DNA of 64,000 nucleotides from CAVSPO01 sp963730005 (GTDB taxonomy: Bacteria; Actinomycetota; Actinomycetes; Propionibacteriales; Propionibacteriaceae), in the NCBI GenBank assembly GCA_963730005.1, contig CAVSPO010000013.1, positions 1-64,000 of the forward strand, written 5' to 3'. Under the pieces are notes generated by a model, which saw only the letters and a program-made list of their open reading frames with translations, made no database searches and was not told the DNA's origin. The position numbers and the translations under genes are program-made. Each line of letters begins with the position of its first letter. The stretch's first letter is position 1. Positions 24,907 to 35,064 of this stretch are shown piece by piece.

Positions 24907-26855
24907 CCTGCCACGACCCGGCCCCCGTCGCGGGCGGGCTGACCGTCGAGCAGCACGCCACCCGATTCGCGCTGGTGGGCAGCCCCAATGCCGGCAAGAC
25001 CACGCTGTTCAACGCCCTCACCGGCCTGCGCGCCAAGACCGGCAACTACCCGGGGGTCACCGTCACCCGGTACGAAGGGGTTGCTGACACCAACGCTGGC
25101 CACCAGGTGCTGGTCGAAGACCTGCCCGGCACCTACAGCCTCGACCCGATCAGCCCCGACGAGCTGGTGGTTTCCGAGGTGCTGGACCCCGGTGAGGGTT
25201 CTGTCGCCACGCCCGACGCCATCATCCTGGCCATCGACGCCACCACGCTGGGCCGCTCCCTGGGGCTGGTCGGGCAGGTGCTCAACGCCGGCCTGCCTGC
25301 CTGTGTGGTGCTCACCATGACAGACGAACTTGCCCGCCGTGGTGGCCGCGTCGACGTCGACGGGTTGTCCCGGGCGCTCGGGGTGCCGGTTGTCCCGATC
25401 GTGGCCGGCAACTCCGACGGCGTCGCGACGTTGCGCGCCCTGATGAACGGGTACCAGTCGTGGCAGGCGCCCGCGGTGCCCCCGCCGCTGGACCCCGCCG
25501 AGCGTCATGGTTGGACGACGTCGGTGCTTCAGGCCAGTGGCTACCAGCTGCCCGACGTCGACGAGCGCACCCGCAGGATCGACAACCTGCTGCTGCACCC
25601 GCTGTGGGGCACCCTGATCTTCTTCGCCGTGATGTTCGCGTTCTTCCAGACCATCTTCACCCTCGCAGCCCCGCTGCAGGACGGGTTCGAAGGGTTCTTC
25701 TGGTGGCTCGGGGGGCTGGCAGCTGCGCACATCCAGGTCGGTTGGCTGGCCAGTTTCGTCGGTGACGCGTTATTGGGCGGCATCGGTGGCGTGGTGGTCT
25801 TCCTGCCCCAGATCGCCCTGCTGTTCCTGCTGATCTCACTCCTGGAAGGCACCGGCTACATGAGCCGGGCAGCCTTGCTGATGGACCGGGTGATGGGCCG
25901 TTTCGGGCTGGAGGGCCGAGCCTTCGTGGCTCTGCTGTCCAGCGTCGCGTGCGCCGTGCCAGGAATCATGGCCACCCGCTCACTGCCCAGCGCCAAGGAC
26001 CGGATCGCCACCATGATGGGCGCTCCGTTGATGACCTGCTCGGCCCGGCTGCCGGTCTACGTGATGTTGATCTCGATGCTGGTCCCCAGTGAGATCAGGG
26101 TCGGCCCGTTGGGCGCCCAGGGGCTGGTGATGTTCGTCCTCTACCTGTTCGGCGCGCTGCTCGCGATGCTCAGCGCGTGGGCCTTCAAGACCTTCCTCGG
26201 CCGCACCGGTGACCAGTTGCCGTTCTACATGGAGATGCCCAGCTACCGGCTGCCCTCACTGCGCAGCGTCGGGCTCAGCGTCTGGGACTCCTGCAAGGCG
26301 TTCCTGCGCAAGGTCGCCACCGTGATCCTGGCGGCCTCCGCGGTCCTGTGGGTGCTGCTCAACTTCCCGCTGCACTCCGACTCCCAGTTGGCTGCCGCCG
26401 GCGTTGACGTCCGGGACGAGGCGGCCGTGGCCGCCTTCACCGTCGAGAACTCGTTCGCAGCCGAGATCGGCCACGCGATGTCGCCAGTCTTCGAGCCGCT
26501 CGGCTTCGACTGGCGGGTCAACGTCGGGGTGCTGTCGTCGCTGGCCGCGCGCGAGGTGTTCGTCGCGACGATGGGGCAGATCTCTGCCGCCGCGGACCCC
26601 GAGGATCCGCAGGCGAACCTGGCCACGATGGTGTGGACCGAGGGTGATCGGGCGGGGGAACCCGTGTTCACCTCGCCGACCGTCGCCGCACTGTTGATGT
26701 TCTACGCGGTGGCCCTGATGTGCATGGCGACGGTGGCTGCCATGAGACGTGAGACGGGCACCTGGAAGTGGCCGGCGATCGCCTTCGCCTACATGTTTGC
26801 GCTGGCCTGGGTGCTGGCCTTCGCCACCCGTCACATCGTGGCGGTATTGCTGTGA
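24903..26855 (+). CDS. feoB: ferrous iron transporter FeoB
   Basis: A 650-residue membrane GTPase that imports Fe(II). The N-terminal G domain has G1 GSPNAGKT (residues 26-33), a G2-like NYPGVTVT and G3 DLPG (73-76). The G4 motif reads TMTD (138-141) rather than the usual NxxD. The membrane part has two Gate repeats with MSRAALLMDRVMGRFGLEGRAF and the second around FKTFLGRTGDQLPFYMEMPSYRLP. It is somewhat shorter than E. coli FeoB (773). GTG start overlapping feoA by 4 bp. The 3' end is part of a 29-bp-period duplication that also covers the start of the next gene. Confidence 0.95.
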   Translation: MTCHDPAPVAGGLTVEQHATRFALVGSPNAGKTTLFNALTGLRAKTGNYPGVTVTRYEGVADTNAGHQVLVEDLPGTYSLDPISPDELVVSEVLDPGEGSVATPDAIILAIDATTLGRSLGLVGQVLNAGLPACVVLTMTDELARRGGRVDVDGLSRALGVPVVPIVAGNSDGVATLRALMNGYQSWQAPAVPPPLDPAERHGWTTSVLQASGYQLPDVDERTRRIDNLLLHPLWGTLIFFAVMFAFFQTIFTLAAPLQDGFEGFFWWLGGLAAAHIQVGWLASFVGDALLGGIGGVVVFLPQIALLFLLISLLEGTGYMSRAALLMDRVMGRFGLEGRAFVALLSSVACAVPGIMATRSLPSAKDRIATMMGAPLMTCSARLPVYVMLISMLVPSEIRVGPLGAQGLVMFVLYLFGALLAMLSAWAFKTFLGRTGDQLPFYMEMPSYRLPSLRSVGLSVWDSCKAFLRKVATVILAASAVLWVLLNFPLHSDSQLAAAGVDVRDEAAVAAFTVENSFAAEIGHAMSPVFEPLGFDWRVNVGVLSSLAAREVFVATMGQISAAADPEDPQANLATMVWTEGDRAGEPVFTSPTVAALLMFYAVALMCMATVAAMRRETGTWKWPAIAFAYMFALAWVLAFATRHIVAVLL

Positions 26856-26889
26856 CCCGCCGCAGAGTGGCGGTATTGCTGTGACCCGC
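26838..26889. repeat. 29-bp-period direct repeat at the feoB/nfu junction
   Basis: A 23-bp sequence beginning GTGGCGGTATTGCTGTG occurs at 26838-26860 and again at 26867-26889. The first copy encodes the end of FeoB including its stop; the second contains the GTG start codon of the NifU-domain gene. A recent tandem duplication may have changed a start-stop overlap into a 25-bp gap. Confidence 0.85.
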
Positions 26890-27534
26890 GCGGGCGGCAC
26901 GGGCGCCGAGCCTGCAGCCGGTGCAATCACCCCCCTGCACCCCGAGGCCACCGACGAGCCGGCGACGCTGCGCTGGGTGGTGCCGGCCGGGTCGCTGCAC
27001 CTGGTGGGCGATGTGGCAGCGGCACCCGGCGAGCTGGGCCGGATGCTGGCGGACGGGCAGCTTTTCGTGCAGGTCGAGCCGGACGCAGTGCTGGTGACCC
27101 TTGCCGGGGACCCGTCCCTGGATGCCGCGGACTGGCGGGCCCGTTGGCGTTTGCTGGGCGGTCGGGTGCGCACCGCGTTGCTGGCCGCGTTGCAGCAGCC
27201 GGACGGTTGGTTGGCAGCCCAGGACACCGGCGCGGGAGATGAAGCCGTGCTGGCCCGGGCCGTCGAACAGACCCTGGCCGGCCCGGTGGGCGAATACCTG
27301 CGATCCCACGGTGGTTGGGCGCAGGTCACCCGGGTGCAGGACGGCTACGTGGAGCTGACGTTCGGCGGCGCCTGCGCCACCTGTCCGGCTCGCGGTCTGA
27401 CCCTGCGGCATCGGCTGGAAACCGATCTTCGCCGCCGCTTCCCGGGGTTGCGAGGGCTGGTGGCCACGGAGCAGCCGGGAGCCGCCGGGCGGCTGCTGTC
27501 CGTCCTTGGCAGAGTCGGTTGTCAGCAGTTGTGA
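26881..27534 (+). CDS. Nfu-type iron-sulfur cluster scaffold (NifU C-terminal domain)
   Basis: A 217-residue protein with an N-terminal Nfu_N-like domain (about residues 30-100: a beta-rich stretch with LFVQVEPDAVLVTLAG and DAADWRARW) and a C-terminal NifU domain with GGACATCPARGLTL, the CxxC that holds a transient Fe-S cluster, then a poorly conserved tail. Start codon GTG, with no clear ribosome site; translation may depend on coupling to feoB 25 bp upstream. Encoded right after feoAB, it may take up imported iron for cluster assembly or substitute for FeoC. That link is inference from position. Confidence 0.82.
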   Translation: MTRAGGTGAEPAAGAITPLHPEATDEPATLRWVVPAGSLHLVGDVAAAPGELGRMLADGQLFVQVEPDAVLVTLAGDPSLDAADWRARWRLLGGRVRTALLAALQQPDGWLAAQDTGAGDEAVLARAVEQTLAGPVGEYLRSHGGWAQVTRVQDGYVELTFGGACATCPARGLTLRHRLETDLRRRFPGLRGLVATEQPGAAGRLLSVLGRVGCQQL

Positions 27535-27686
27535 ATATGTGCTGAAGGGGCCTCGTGCAGTTACACTGAAGTGGATGTGGCCAAAGGCAGCGCTGCTATT
27601 GGGTACACGTCCTCGCCCGAGCAAATGCCAACGCGTACCACAAGACCACTGCGACTGCTCAAGGCAGTCAGATCGGAGAACATCAA

Positions 27687-30341
<2,655 letters not shown>

Positions 30342-30354
30342 TCACGTTGCGACG

Positions 30355-30398
30355 AACAGATCGGCCCGGTTCCCCCAAGGGAGCCGGGCCGATCTGTT
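30355..30398. terminator. strong bidirectional hairpin terminator between ppdK and dcd
   Basis: AACAGATCGGCCCGGTTCCC pairs with GGGAGCCGGGCCGATCTGTT around a CCAA loop, a 20-bp stem with one mismatch. It starts 14 bp after ppdK and 27 bp before the end of the convergent dcd gene, so it can end both transcripts. Confidence 0.9.
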
Positions 30399-30424
30399 GA
30401 GCACGAGCAGCTGTTCAGTGCCGT

Positions 30425-31003
30425 TCAGTCGAGCTCTTTGACGCTGAAGTTGAGGTGACTACGGCTGGGCGTGGGCCCACGCTGGCCTTGGTAGTGGCTG
30501 CGGGCGCCGGCGGAGCCGTACGGGTGCTGGGCCGGGCTGCTGAGCCGGAAGAAGCAGAACTGGCCGATCTTCATGCCCGGCCAGAGCTTGATCGGCAGGG
30601 TGGCCATGTTCGACAACTCAAGGGTGACGTGGCCCTCGAAGCCGGGGTCGATGAAGCCGGCGGTGCTGTGCGTCAGCAGGCCGAGTCGTCCCAGTGAGCT
30701 CTTGCCCTCCAGGCGGGCGGCGATGTCGTCAGGCAGTTTGACGTACTCGTAGGTGCTGCCGAGCACGAACTCGCCGGGGTGCAGCACGAAGGCCTGGCCG
30801 CTGGGGGGCACGACCTCGCGGGTCAGTTCGGACTGGTCCTCGGCCGGGTCGATCACCGGGTAGCGGTGGTTCTCGAACACCCGGAAGAACTTGTCGAGAC
30901 GCACGTCGACGCTGGAGGGCTGCACCATGGCAGCATCCCAGGGGTCGAGTGAAACCCGTCCGGCCTGCACCTGGGCAATGATGTCGCGATCTGACAGCAG
31001 CAT
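30425..31003 (-). CDS. dcd: dCTP deaminase (actinobacterial type)
   Basis: A 192-residue homotrimeric pyrimidine nucleotide enzyme converting dCTP to dUTP, or directly to dUMP in the bifunctional actinobacterial form. The N-terminus MLLSDRDIIAQVQAGRVSLDPW, the QPSSVDVRLD strand, EGKSSLGRLGLLTHSTAGFIDPGFEGHVTLELSN and GMKIGQFCFFRL are diagnostic. The Glu in the TAGFIDPGFEG loop and the catalytic Arg/Ser in KSSLGR are present. The bifunctional assignment follows the mycobacterial relatives and is not proven here. Convergent with ppdK. Confidence 0.95.
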   Translation of the reverse strand: MLLSDRDIIAQVQAGRVSLDPWDAAMVQPSSVDVRLDKFFRVFENHRYPVIDPAEDQSELTREVVPPSGQAFVLHPGEFVLGSTYEYVKLPDDIAARLEGKSSLGRLGLLTHSTAGFIDPGFEGHVTLELSNMATLPIKLWPGMKIGQFCFFRLSSPAQHPYGSAGARSHYQGQRGPTPSRSHLNFSVKELD

Positions 31004-31065
31004 GGGAAGAACTTAATGCATGCGTCGCTCACCGGGTGCGCTTGCCAGGATGGCTGGGGGCATCG

Positions 31066-32568
31066 CTACTCCTGATCACTGGGCGCGGCGCAGCCCTGGT
31101 CGATCAGCGGCAGCCGGACGGTGAAGCAGGTGCGCCCGGGAACGGACTCGACGCCGGCGACCCCGCCGTGGGCGTGCACCACAGCAGCGACGATGGCCAA
31201 GCCCAGCCCGGTGCTGGCCTCGGCGCCGTGGGCTCGGGCGCTGTCGGCCCGGGCGAACCGCTCGAAAACGTGGTCGAGGATCTGGGGGTCGATGCCCGGG
31301 CCGTTGTCGGTGACCGTGATCACGGCCTGACCGCCCGGACCCGACGGACCCGCCGTCGTCACCCTGATCTCGACACGGGTGCCCGGCGGGGTGTGCTTGC
31401 GAGCGTTGGACGCCAGGTTGGTGATCACCTGGTGGAGTTGGTTCGCATCGGCGCTGATCAGCACCGGGGTGTCGGGCACGTCCAGCGTCCACTGGTGTTG
31501 CGGGCCCGCCGCCCGGGCGTCGCTGGTGGCGTTGAGCACCACCTCCACCACGTCCACGGGGACGAAGTCGGTGCTGCGGCCGTTGTCGAGGCGCGCCAGC
31601 AGCAGCATGTCCTCCACCAGGCTGCTCATTCGTCTGGACTCGGCACCGATCCGCTCCAGTGCGAAGGCCGTGCCGGGCGGCAGGCTGGCCGCATCGCGAT
31701 TGGTCAGCTCCGCGTAGCCGCGGATCGCGGCGAGCGGGTTGCGGAGCTCGTGGCTGGCGTCAGCGACGAACTGACGCACCCGGGTCTCCGAGCGCTGGCG
31801 GGCCGCCAGGGCATCCTCGACGTTGTCGAGCATCCGGTTGAAGGCGACGCCGACGCGTCCGACTTCGCTGGCAAGCTGCGCATCCGAATCCGGCACCCGG
31901 GTGGCCAGCTCGACCTCGCCCCTGTCGAGCTGCAACTCACTGACCTCGGTGGCGGTCTGGGCCAGGCGGTTCAACGGCCGAAGCGCGCTGCGCACCACGA
32001 CCCGGGCGATCAGCACCGAGCCGAACAGCGCCAGCAGGGCGAGCGCCGCCTCGATGGCCGTCAGGTTGCGCAGGGCACGCTCCAGATCGGCGGTGGGGAT
32101 GCCGACCCAGCGTTGCGCCGCGCCGGCAGAAACGTGCACGAAGCGGTACTCGCCCAACCCGGGCACTGCCACGCTGTGGTGCTGCCCATCCGCCGGGATC
32201 CTGGCGATGACCAGCTGCTGTCCCGGTGTCAGGGCAGTCGCCGTCCCCGCTTTGAGCAGGGCATTGTCGGTGATTCTGAGCTGGGTCTGACCGTCGCCCA
32301 GATCGACGACGATGCCGGTCATCTCGATCGACTCCGCGGCCACACCACGCGGTTGGGGGTGCGGCCGGTCTGGTGCGTCCGTGATGCCCACCGACGCGTT
32401 GAGCTGGCCGTCGACACCGTCCATCAGGATCTGCCGGACGATCAGTGTGGTGGCCGCAGCCAGCAGCAGCGTCACGGCGGCCACCAGGATCGCCACTCGC
32501 ACCACGAGCTGGCGGCCGAGGGTGCCCTTGGCGAACGGGCCCGGTTCGGGCGGGCGCGGGGTGGTCAT
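31066..32568 (-). CDS. sensor histidine kinase (MprB/OmpR-group partner)
   Basis: A 500-residue membrane kinase. A first transmembrane segment (about 20-45), an extracytoplasmic domain to about residue 155, a second segment near 160-185, a HAMP linker, then the H-box DASHELRNPLAAIRGYAE with His at about residue 272, N-box NARKHTPPGT, G1 DNGPGIDP and G2 TGLGLAIV. It should phosphorylate the response regulator encoded immediately upstream in the same operon. The gene begins right after the regulator's stop (TGA-GTG-ATG), and ATG at 32568 is chosen. The stimulus is unknown; resemblance to MprB and TcrY suggests envelope stress or growth signals. Confidence 0.92.
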   Translation of the reverse strand: MTTPRPPEPGPFAKGTLGRQLVVRVAILVAAVTLLLAAATTLIVRQILMDGVDGQLNASVGITDAPDRPHPQPRGVAAESIEMTGIVVDLGDGQTQLRITDNALLKAGTATALTPGQQLVIARIPADGQHHSVAVPGLGEYRFVHVSAGAAQRWVGIPTADLERALRNLTAIEAALALLALFGSVLIARVVVRSALRPLNRLAQTATEVSELQLDRGEVELATRVPDSDAQLASEVGRVGVAFNRMLDNVEDALAARQRSETRVRQFVADASHELRNPLAAIRGYAELTNRDAASLPPGTAFALERIGAESRRMSSLVEDMLLLARLDNGRSTDFVPVDVVEVVLNATSDARAAGPQHQWTLDVPDTPVLISADANQLHQVITNLASNARKHTPPGTRVEIRVTTAGPSGPGGQAVITVTDNGPGIDPQILDHVFERFARADSARAHGAEASTGLGLAIVAAVVHAHGGVAGVESVPGRTCFTVRLPLIDQGCAAPSDQE

Positions 32569-32571
32569 CAC

Positions 32572-33309
32572 TCAGTCGACTGCTGGGCGCAGCACGTAGC
32601 CGACGCCGCGCAGGGTGTGGATCATGGGGCTGCGTCCGGCGTCGATCTTCTTGCGCAGGTAGCTGATGTAGAGCTCGACCACGTTCGCCTGGCCACCGAA
32701 GTCGTAGTTCCAGACCCGATCCAGGATCTGGGCCTTGCTGAGCACCCGCTTGGGGTTGCGCATCAGGTAGCGCAGCAGCTCGAACTCGGTGGCGGTGAGC
32801 TTGACCTCGGCGCCGCCGCGGGTGACTTCGTGGGCATCCTCGTCGAGGGTGAGGTCGCCGACCACCAGCACCGGGTCGGCACGGCGGCTGATGGCGCCGA
32901 AGCGGCGCAGCAATGCCCGCAGCCGCGCGATCAGCTCCTCCAGGCTGAACGGTTTGGTGACGTAGTCGTCGCCACCGGCGGTCAACCCGCCGATCCGGTC
33001 ATTGACCGCGTCCTTGGCGGTCAGGAAGATGACGGGCACGTCGGGTTGTTCTGCCCGGATGCGGCGCATCACCTCGAGCCCGTCGAAGTCGGGCAGCATG
33101 ATGTCCAGGACCACGGCGTCGGGACGCACCTCGCGGGCCAGCCGGACGGCTTCCGAGCCGGTGCCCGCCGTGGTCACCTCCCAGCTCTCGTAGCGCAGGG
33201 CCAGCGCCAACAGCTCGGTGAGACTCGGCTCGTCATCCACGCACAGCACCCTGATCGGGGAGCCGTCGGGGTGGGCGAGCTGTTCGGGCTGGGTGACGGG
33301 AGCGGCCAT
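32572..33309 (-). CDS. OmpR/PhoB-family response regulator
   Basis: A 245-residue two-domain regulator. Receiver domain: DD near residue 25, phosphorylated D69 in VVLDIMLPDFDG, K119 in TKPFSLEEL. C-terminal winged helix: LTATEFELLRYLMRNPKRVLSKAQILDRVWNYDFGG and YISYLRKKID, ending RGVGYVLRPA, as in MprA/TcrX regulators. The gene is first in an operon with the histidine kinase. The N-terminus carries about 15 extra residues before the receiver starts. Divergent from the AhpD-like gene across a 174-bp gap. Confidence 0.94.
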   Translation of the reverse strand: MAAPVTQPEQLAHPDGSPIRVLCVDDEPSLTELLALALRYESWEVTTAGTGSEAVRLAREVRPDAVVLDIMLPDFDGLEVMRRIRAEQPDVPVIFLTAKDAVNDRIGGLTAGGDDYVTKPFSLEELIARLRALLRRFGAISRRADPVLVVGDLTLDEDAHEVTRGGAEVKLTATEFELLRYLMRNPKRVLSKAQILDRVWNYDFGGQANVVELYISYLRKKIDAGRSPMIHTLRGVGYVLRPAVD

Positions 33310-33483
33310 ACCTCAACTCTGGCACCCGATTCCGACGTCCCGCTGTGGATTGACTGTGAGACGGCTGTGAGGTCGCGACGATGTGTGCCGTGTTGTCCGG
33401 GGACTGTCCCCTCGAACGGCAGTCGTGGGGTCCACTATGGTGGCCACCGAAGGTGCCCCACCCGACGTCGTCAGGAGATCCTT

Positions 33484-33978
33484 GTGAGCAACCGCGTGCA
33501 GATCGACAAGCAGCACCCCGAGCTGGCCGACGAACTACGACTGTGTGCGGAGCACGCACGGCAGGCTGCGCTGGATGCCGGGCTTGAGCACAAGACGATC
33601 GAGCTGGTCAATGTGCTGGTGTCCATGCGCAACCGTTGCCCCAGCGGCATCGACGTCCATGTTCAGCGGGCCATCGACGCGGGCGAGTCCGCCCAACGCC
33701 TGACGGTGCTGTCCAGCTGGGCCGAGACGACGCTGTTCACTGATTTCGAGCGTGCGGTGTTCACGATCGCCGAGCTGATCACCGAGCTGCCGACCAAGCC
33801 CGTGCTCGACGTCGCGTACGCTCCGGCCGCGCAGGCCTTGAACTCCGAAGAAATGTCGGCGGTGGCCTGGGTGTCCATCGCCATGAACACGCTCAACCGG
33901 GTGACCCGCATCTGCGGCAAGGCGGTGACGGAGCGTCCGGACTGCCAGGAAGAGAGCAACGGCTCGACGGACTCCTGA
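33484..33978 (+). CDS. carboxymuconolactone decarboxylase/AhpD-like protein with an altered CxxC
   Basis: A 164-residue alpha-helical protein of the AhpD superfamily. The core helix that normally reads CxxCxxxH is C52-P-S-G55-I-D-V-H59, so the second Cys is Gly and a disulfide-based peroxidase function is unlikely. The rest of the family pattern is intact, including LSSWAETTLFTDFERAVFTIAELITEL and WVSIAMNTLNRV. Start is GTG at 33484 with CAGGAG 7 bp upstream. It is next to, and divergent from, the two-component system and may belong to its regulon, but the sequence gives no proof. Confidence 0.8.
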   Translation: MSNRVQIDKQHPELADELRLCAEHARQAALDAGLEHKTIELVNVLVSMRNRCPSGIDVHVQRAIDAGESAQRLTVLSSWAETTLFTDFERAVFTIAELITELPTKPVLDVAYAPAAQALNSEEMSAVAWVSIAMNTLNRVTRICGKAVTERPDCQEESNGSTDS

Positions 33979-33993
33979 GGGACCGCAACCTGT

Positions 33994-34860
33994 TCAGAAA
34001 GGCAGCAGCTGGTCGGCGAGCTGGGCCTGCTCGAACCCCCAGGTGGTCACCGGCAGCGCCCGTTTGTGGGCGGTGCGCCGATACCAGCGCAGGATGGCTC
34101 TCTCGGCCTCAGCCGGGATGTCCTTGCCCTCCAGATAGTCATCAACGTCCTCGTACGACACTCCCAGCGCCACCTCGTCGGGGTGCATCGGCTTGTCGGT
34201 CTCCAGATCGGCAGTGGGCACCTTCTGGACGAGCGCCTCGGGCGCGCCCAGATGTCGACCGAGGGCTTTCACCCGACGCTTCGACAAGCCGAAGAGCGGT
34301 GTCACGTCGGCGGCCCCATCGCCGAACTTGGTGTTGAATCCCACGACCGCCTCAGCGGCGTGGTCGGTGCCGATGACCAGCATGTTGCGGACCCCGGCCA
34401 CCGCGAACTGGGCGATCATCCGCATCCGGGCCTTGACGTTGCCCAGCGCGAAGTCGGTGAGCAGGCGCGGGTTGGGTGCGGCGCCGCTGGTGCTGATCTC
34501 CTTCCAGATGGTGTCCGAGGCAGGCCCGACGTTGACGTCGATCTCCTCGTGGGCGCGGATGAAATCAAGGGCGAGTTGGGCGTCCGTCTCGTCGCGCTGG
34601 GTGTGATAAGGCAGCCGCATCGCGATGAACGTGGCGTCGCCACCGGCAGCACGGACCTGCTCGCAGGCCAGCTGGCCGAGCCGGCCACCGACGGTCGAGT
34701 CGACGCCGCCCGAGATGCCGAGCACGTAACCCTTGCAGCCGCTGGCCACCAGGTAGTCGGCAAGGAAGTTCGTCCGGCGCCGCACCTCGTGGGCGGCGGA
34801 GAACTCCGCCACGACCTCGAGTTCGGTGCGGATGGCTTCCTGGATCTGCTTGTTCGTCAC
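33994..34860 (-). CDS. nadE: ammonia-dependent NAD+ synthetase
   Basis: A 288-residue single-domain NadE converting deamido-NAD to NAD with ammonia and ATP. The PP-loop is SGGVDSTVGGRL at residues 50-61, and GTDHAAEAVVGFNTKFGDGAADVTPLFGLSKRRV is the conserved P2 region. There is no glutaminase domain, so it belongs to the short, ammonia-dependent class and is longer than E. coli NadE by about a dozen residues. Convergent with the AhpD-like gene and divergent from dnaK, across a region with two HspR operators. Confidence 0.95.
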   Translation of the reverse strand: MTNKQIQEAIRTELEVVAEFSAAHEVRRRTNFLADYLVASGCKGYVLGISGGVDSTVGGRLGQLACEQVRAAGGDATFIAMRLPYHTQRDETDAQLALDFIRAHEEIDVNVGPASDTIWKEISTSGAAPNPRLLTDFALGNVKARMRMIAQFAVAGVRNMLVIGTDHAAEAVVGFNTKFGDGAADVTPLFGLSKRRVKALGRHLGAPEALVQKVPTADLETDKPMHPDEVALGVSYEDVDDYLEGKDIPAEAERAILRWYRRTAHKRALPVTTWGFEQAQLADQLLPF

Positions 34861-34915
34861 AGCCCGAGCCTAGGACTCCCCGGGAGTGAGCGGTGGCAAC
34901 CCTCGCCAAACCCGG

Positions 34916-34936
34916 GTTGAGTCTGAACTGCTCAAC
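34916..34936. promoter_or_regulatory. HAIR element 1 (HspR operator) of the dnaK operon
   Basis: GTTGAGT-CTGAACT-GCTCAAC matches the HspR-associated inverted repeat CTTGAGT-N7-ACTCAAG with two changes. It lies about 150 bp upstream of dnaK, and 27 bp from a second element. Confidence 0.85.
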
Positions 34937-34942
34937 TTTGAA

Positions 34943-34963
34943 CTTGAGTCTGGTCGACTCAAC
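34943..34963. promoter_or_regulatory. HAIR element 2 (HspR operator) of the dnaK operon
   Basis: CTTGAGT-CTGGTCG-ACTCAAC differs from the HAIR consensus at one position. The center-to-center distance from element 1 is 27 bp. HspR bound with DnaK would repress the dnaK operon until heat or misfolded protein titrates DnaK away, as established in Streptomyces and Mycobacterium. Confidence 0.92.
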
Positions 34964-34986
34964 CCCTATTCTTGGGGCAGTACCCA

Positions 34987-35051
34987 GGCCCGTCACGCAA
35001 TGGCCCGTCACGCAATGGCCCTTCACAAACCAGATGGCCCGTCACAAAATA
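34987..35051 (+). repeat. 15-bp tandem repeats in the dnaK leader
   Basis: GGCCCGTCACGCAAT occurs twice in tandem (34987-35001, 35002-35016), followed by diverged copies GGCCCTTCACAAACCAGAT and GGCCCGTCACAAAAT. They fill the space between the operators and the dnaK ribosome site (AGAAGGAAAC). Confidence 0.85.
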
Positions 35052-35064
35052 GAAGGAAACAAAC

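Noticed and set aside
31036..33978. Very long plus-strand frame ahead of the AhpD-like gene
   Set aside because: Its first 2.4 kb overlap the two-component genes on the other strand; only the last 164 codons, starting at the GTG with a ribosome site at 33484, are supported.
34987..35051. Repeats before dnaK as extra HspR operators
   Set aside because: They lack the CTTGAGT-N7-ACTCAAG symmetry; the two real HAIR elements are upstream.
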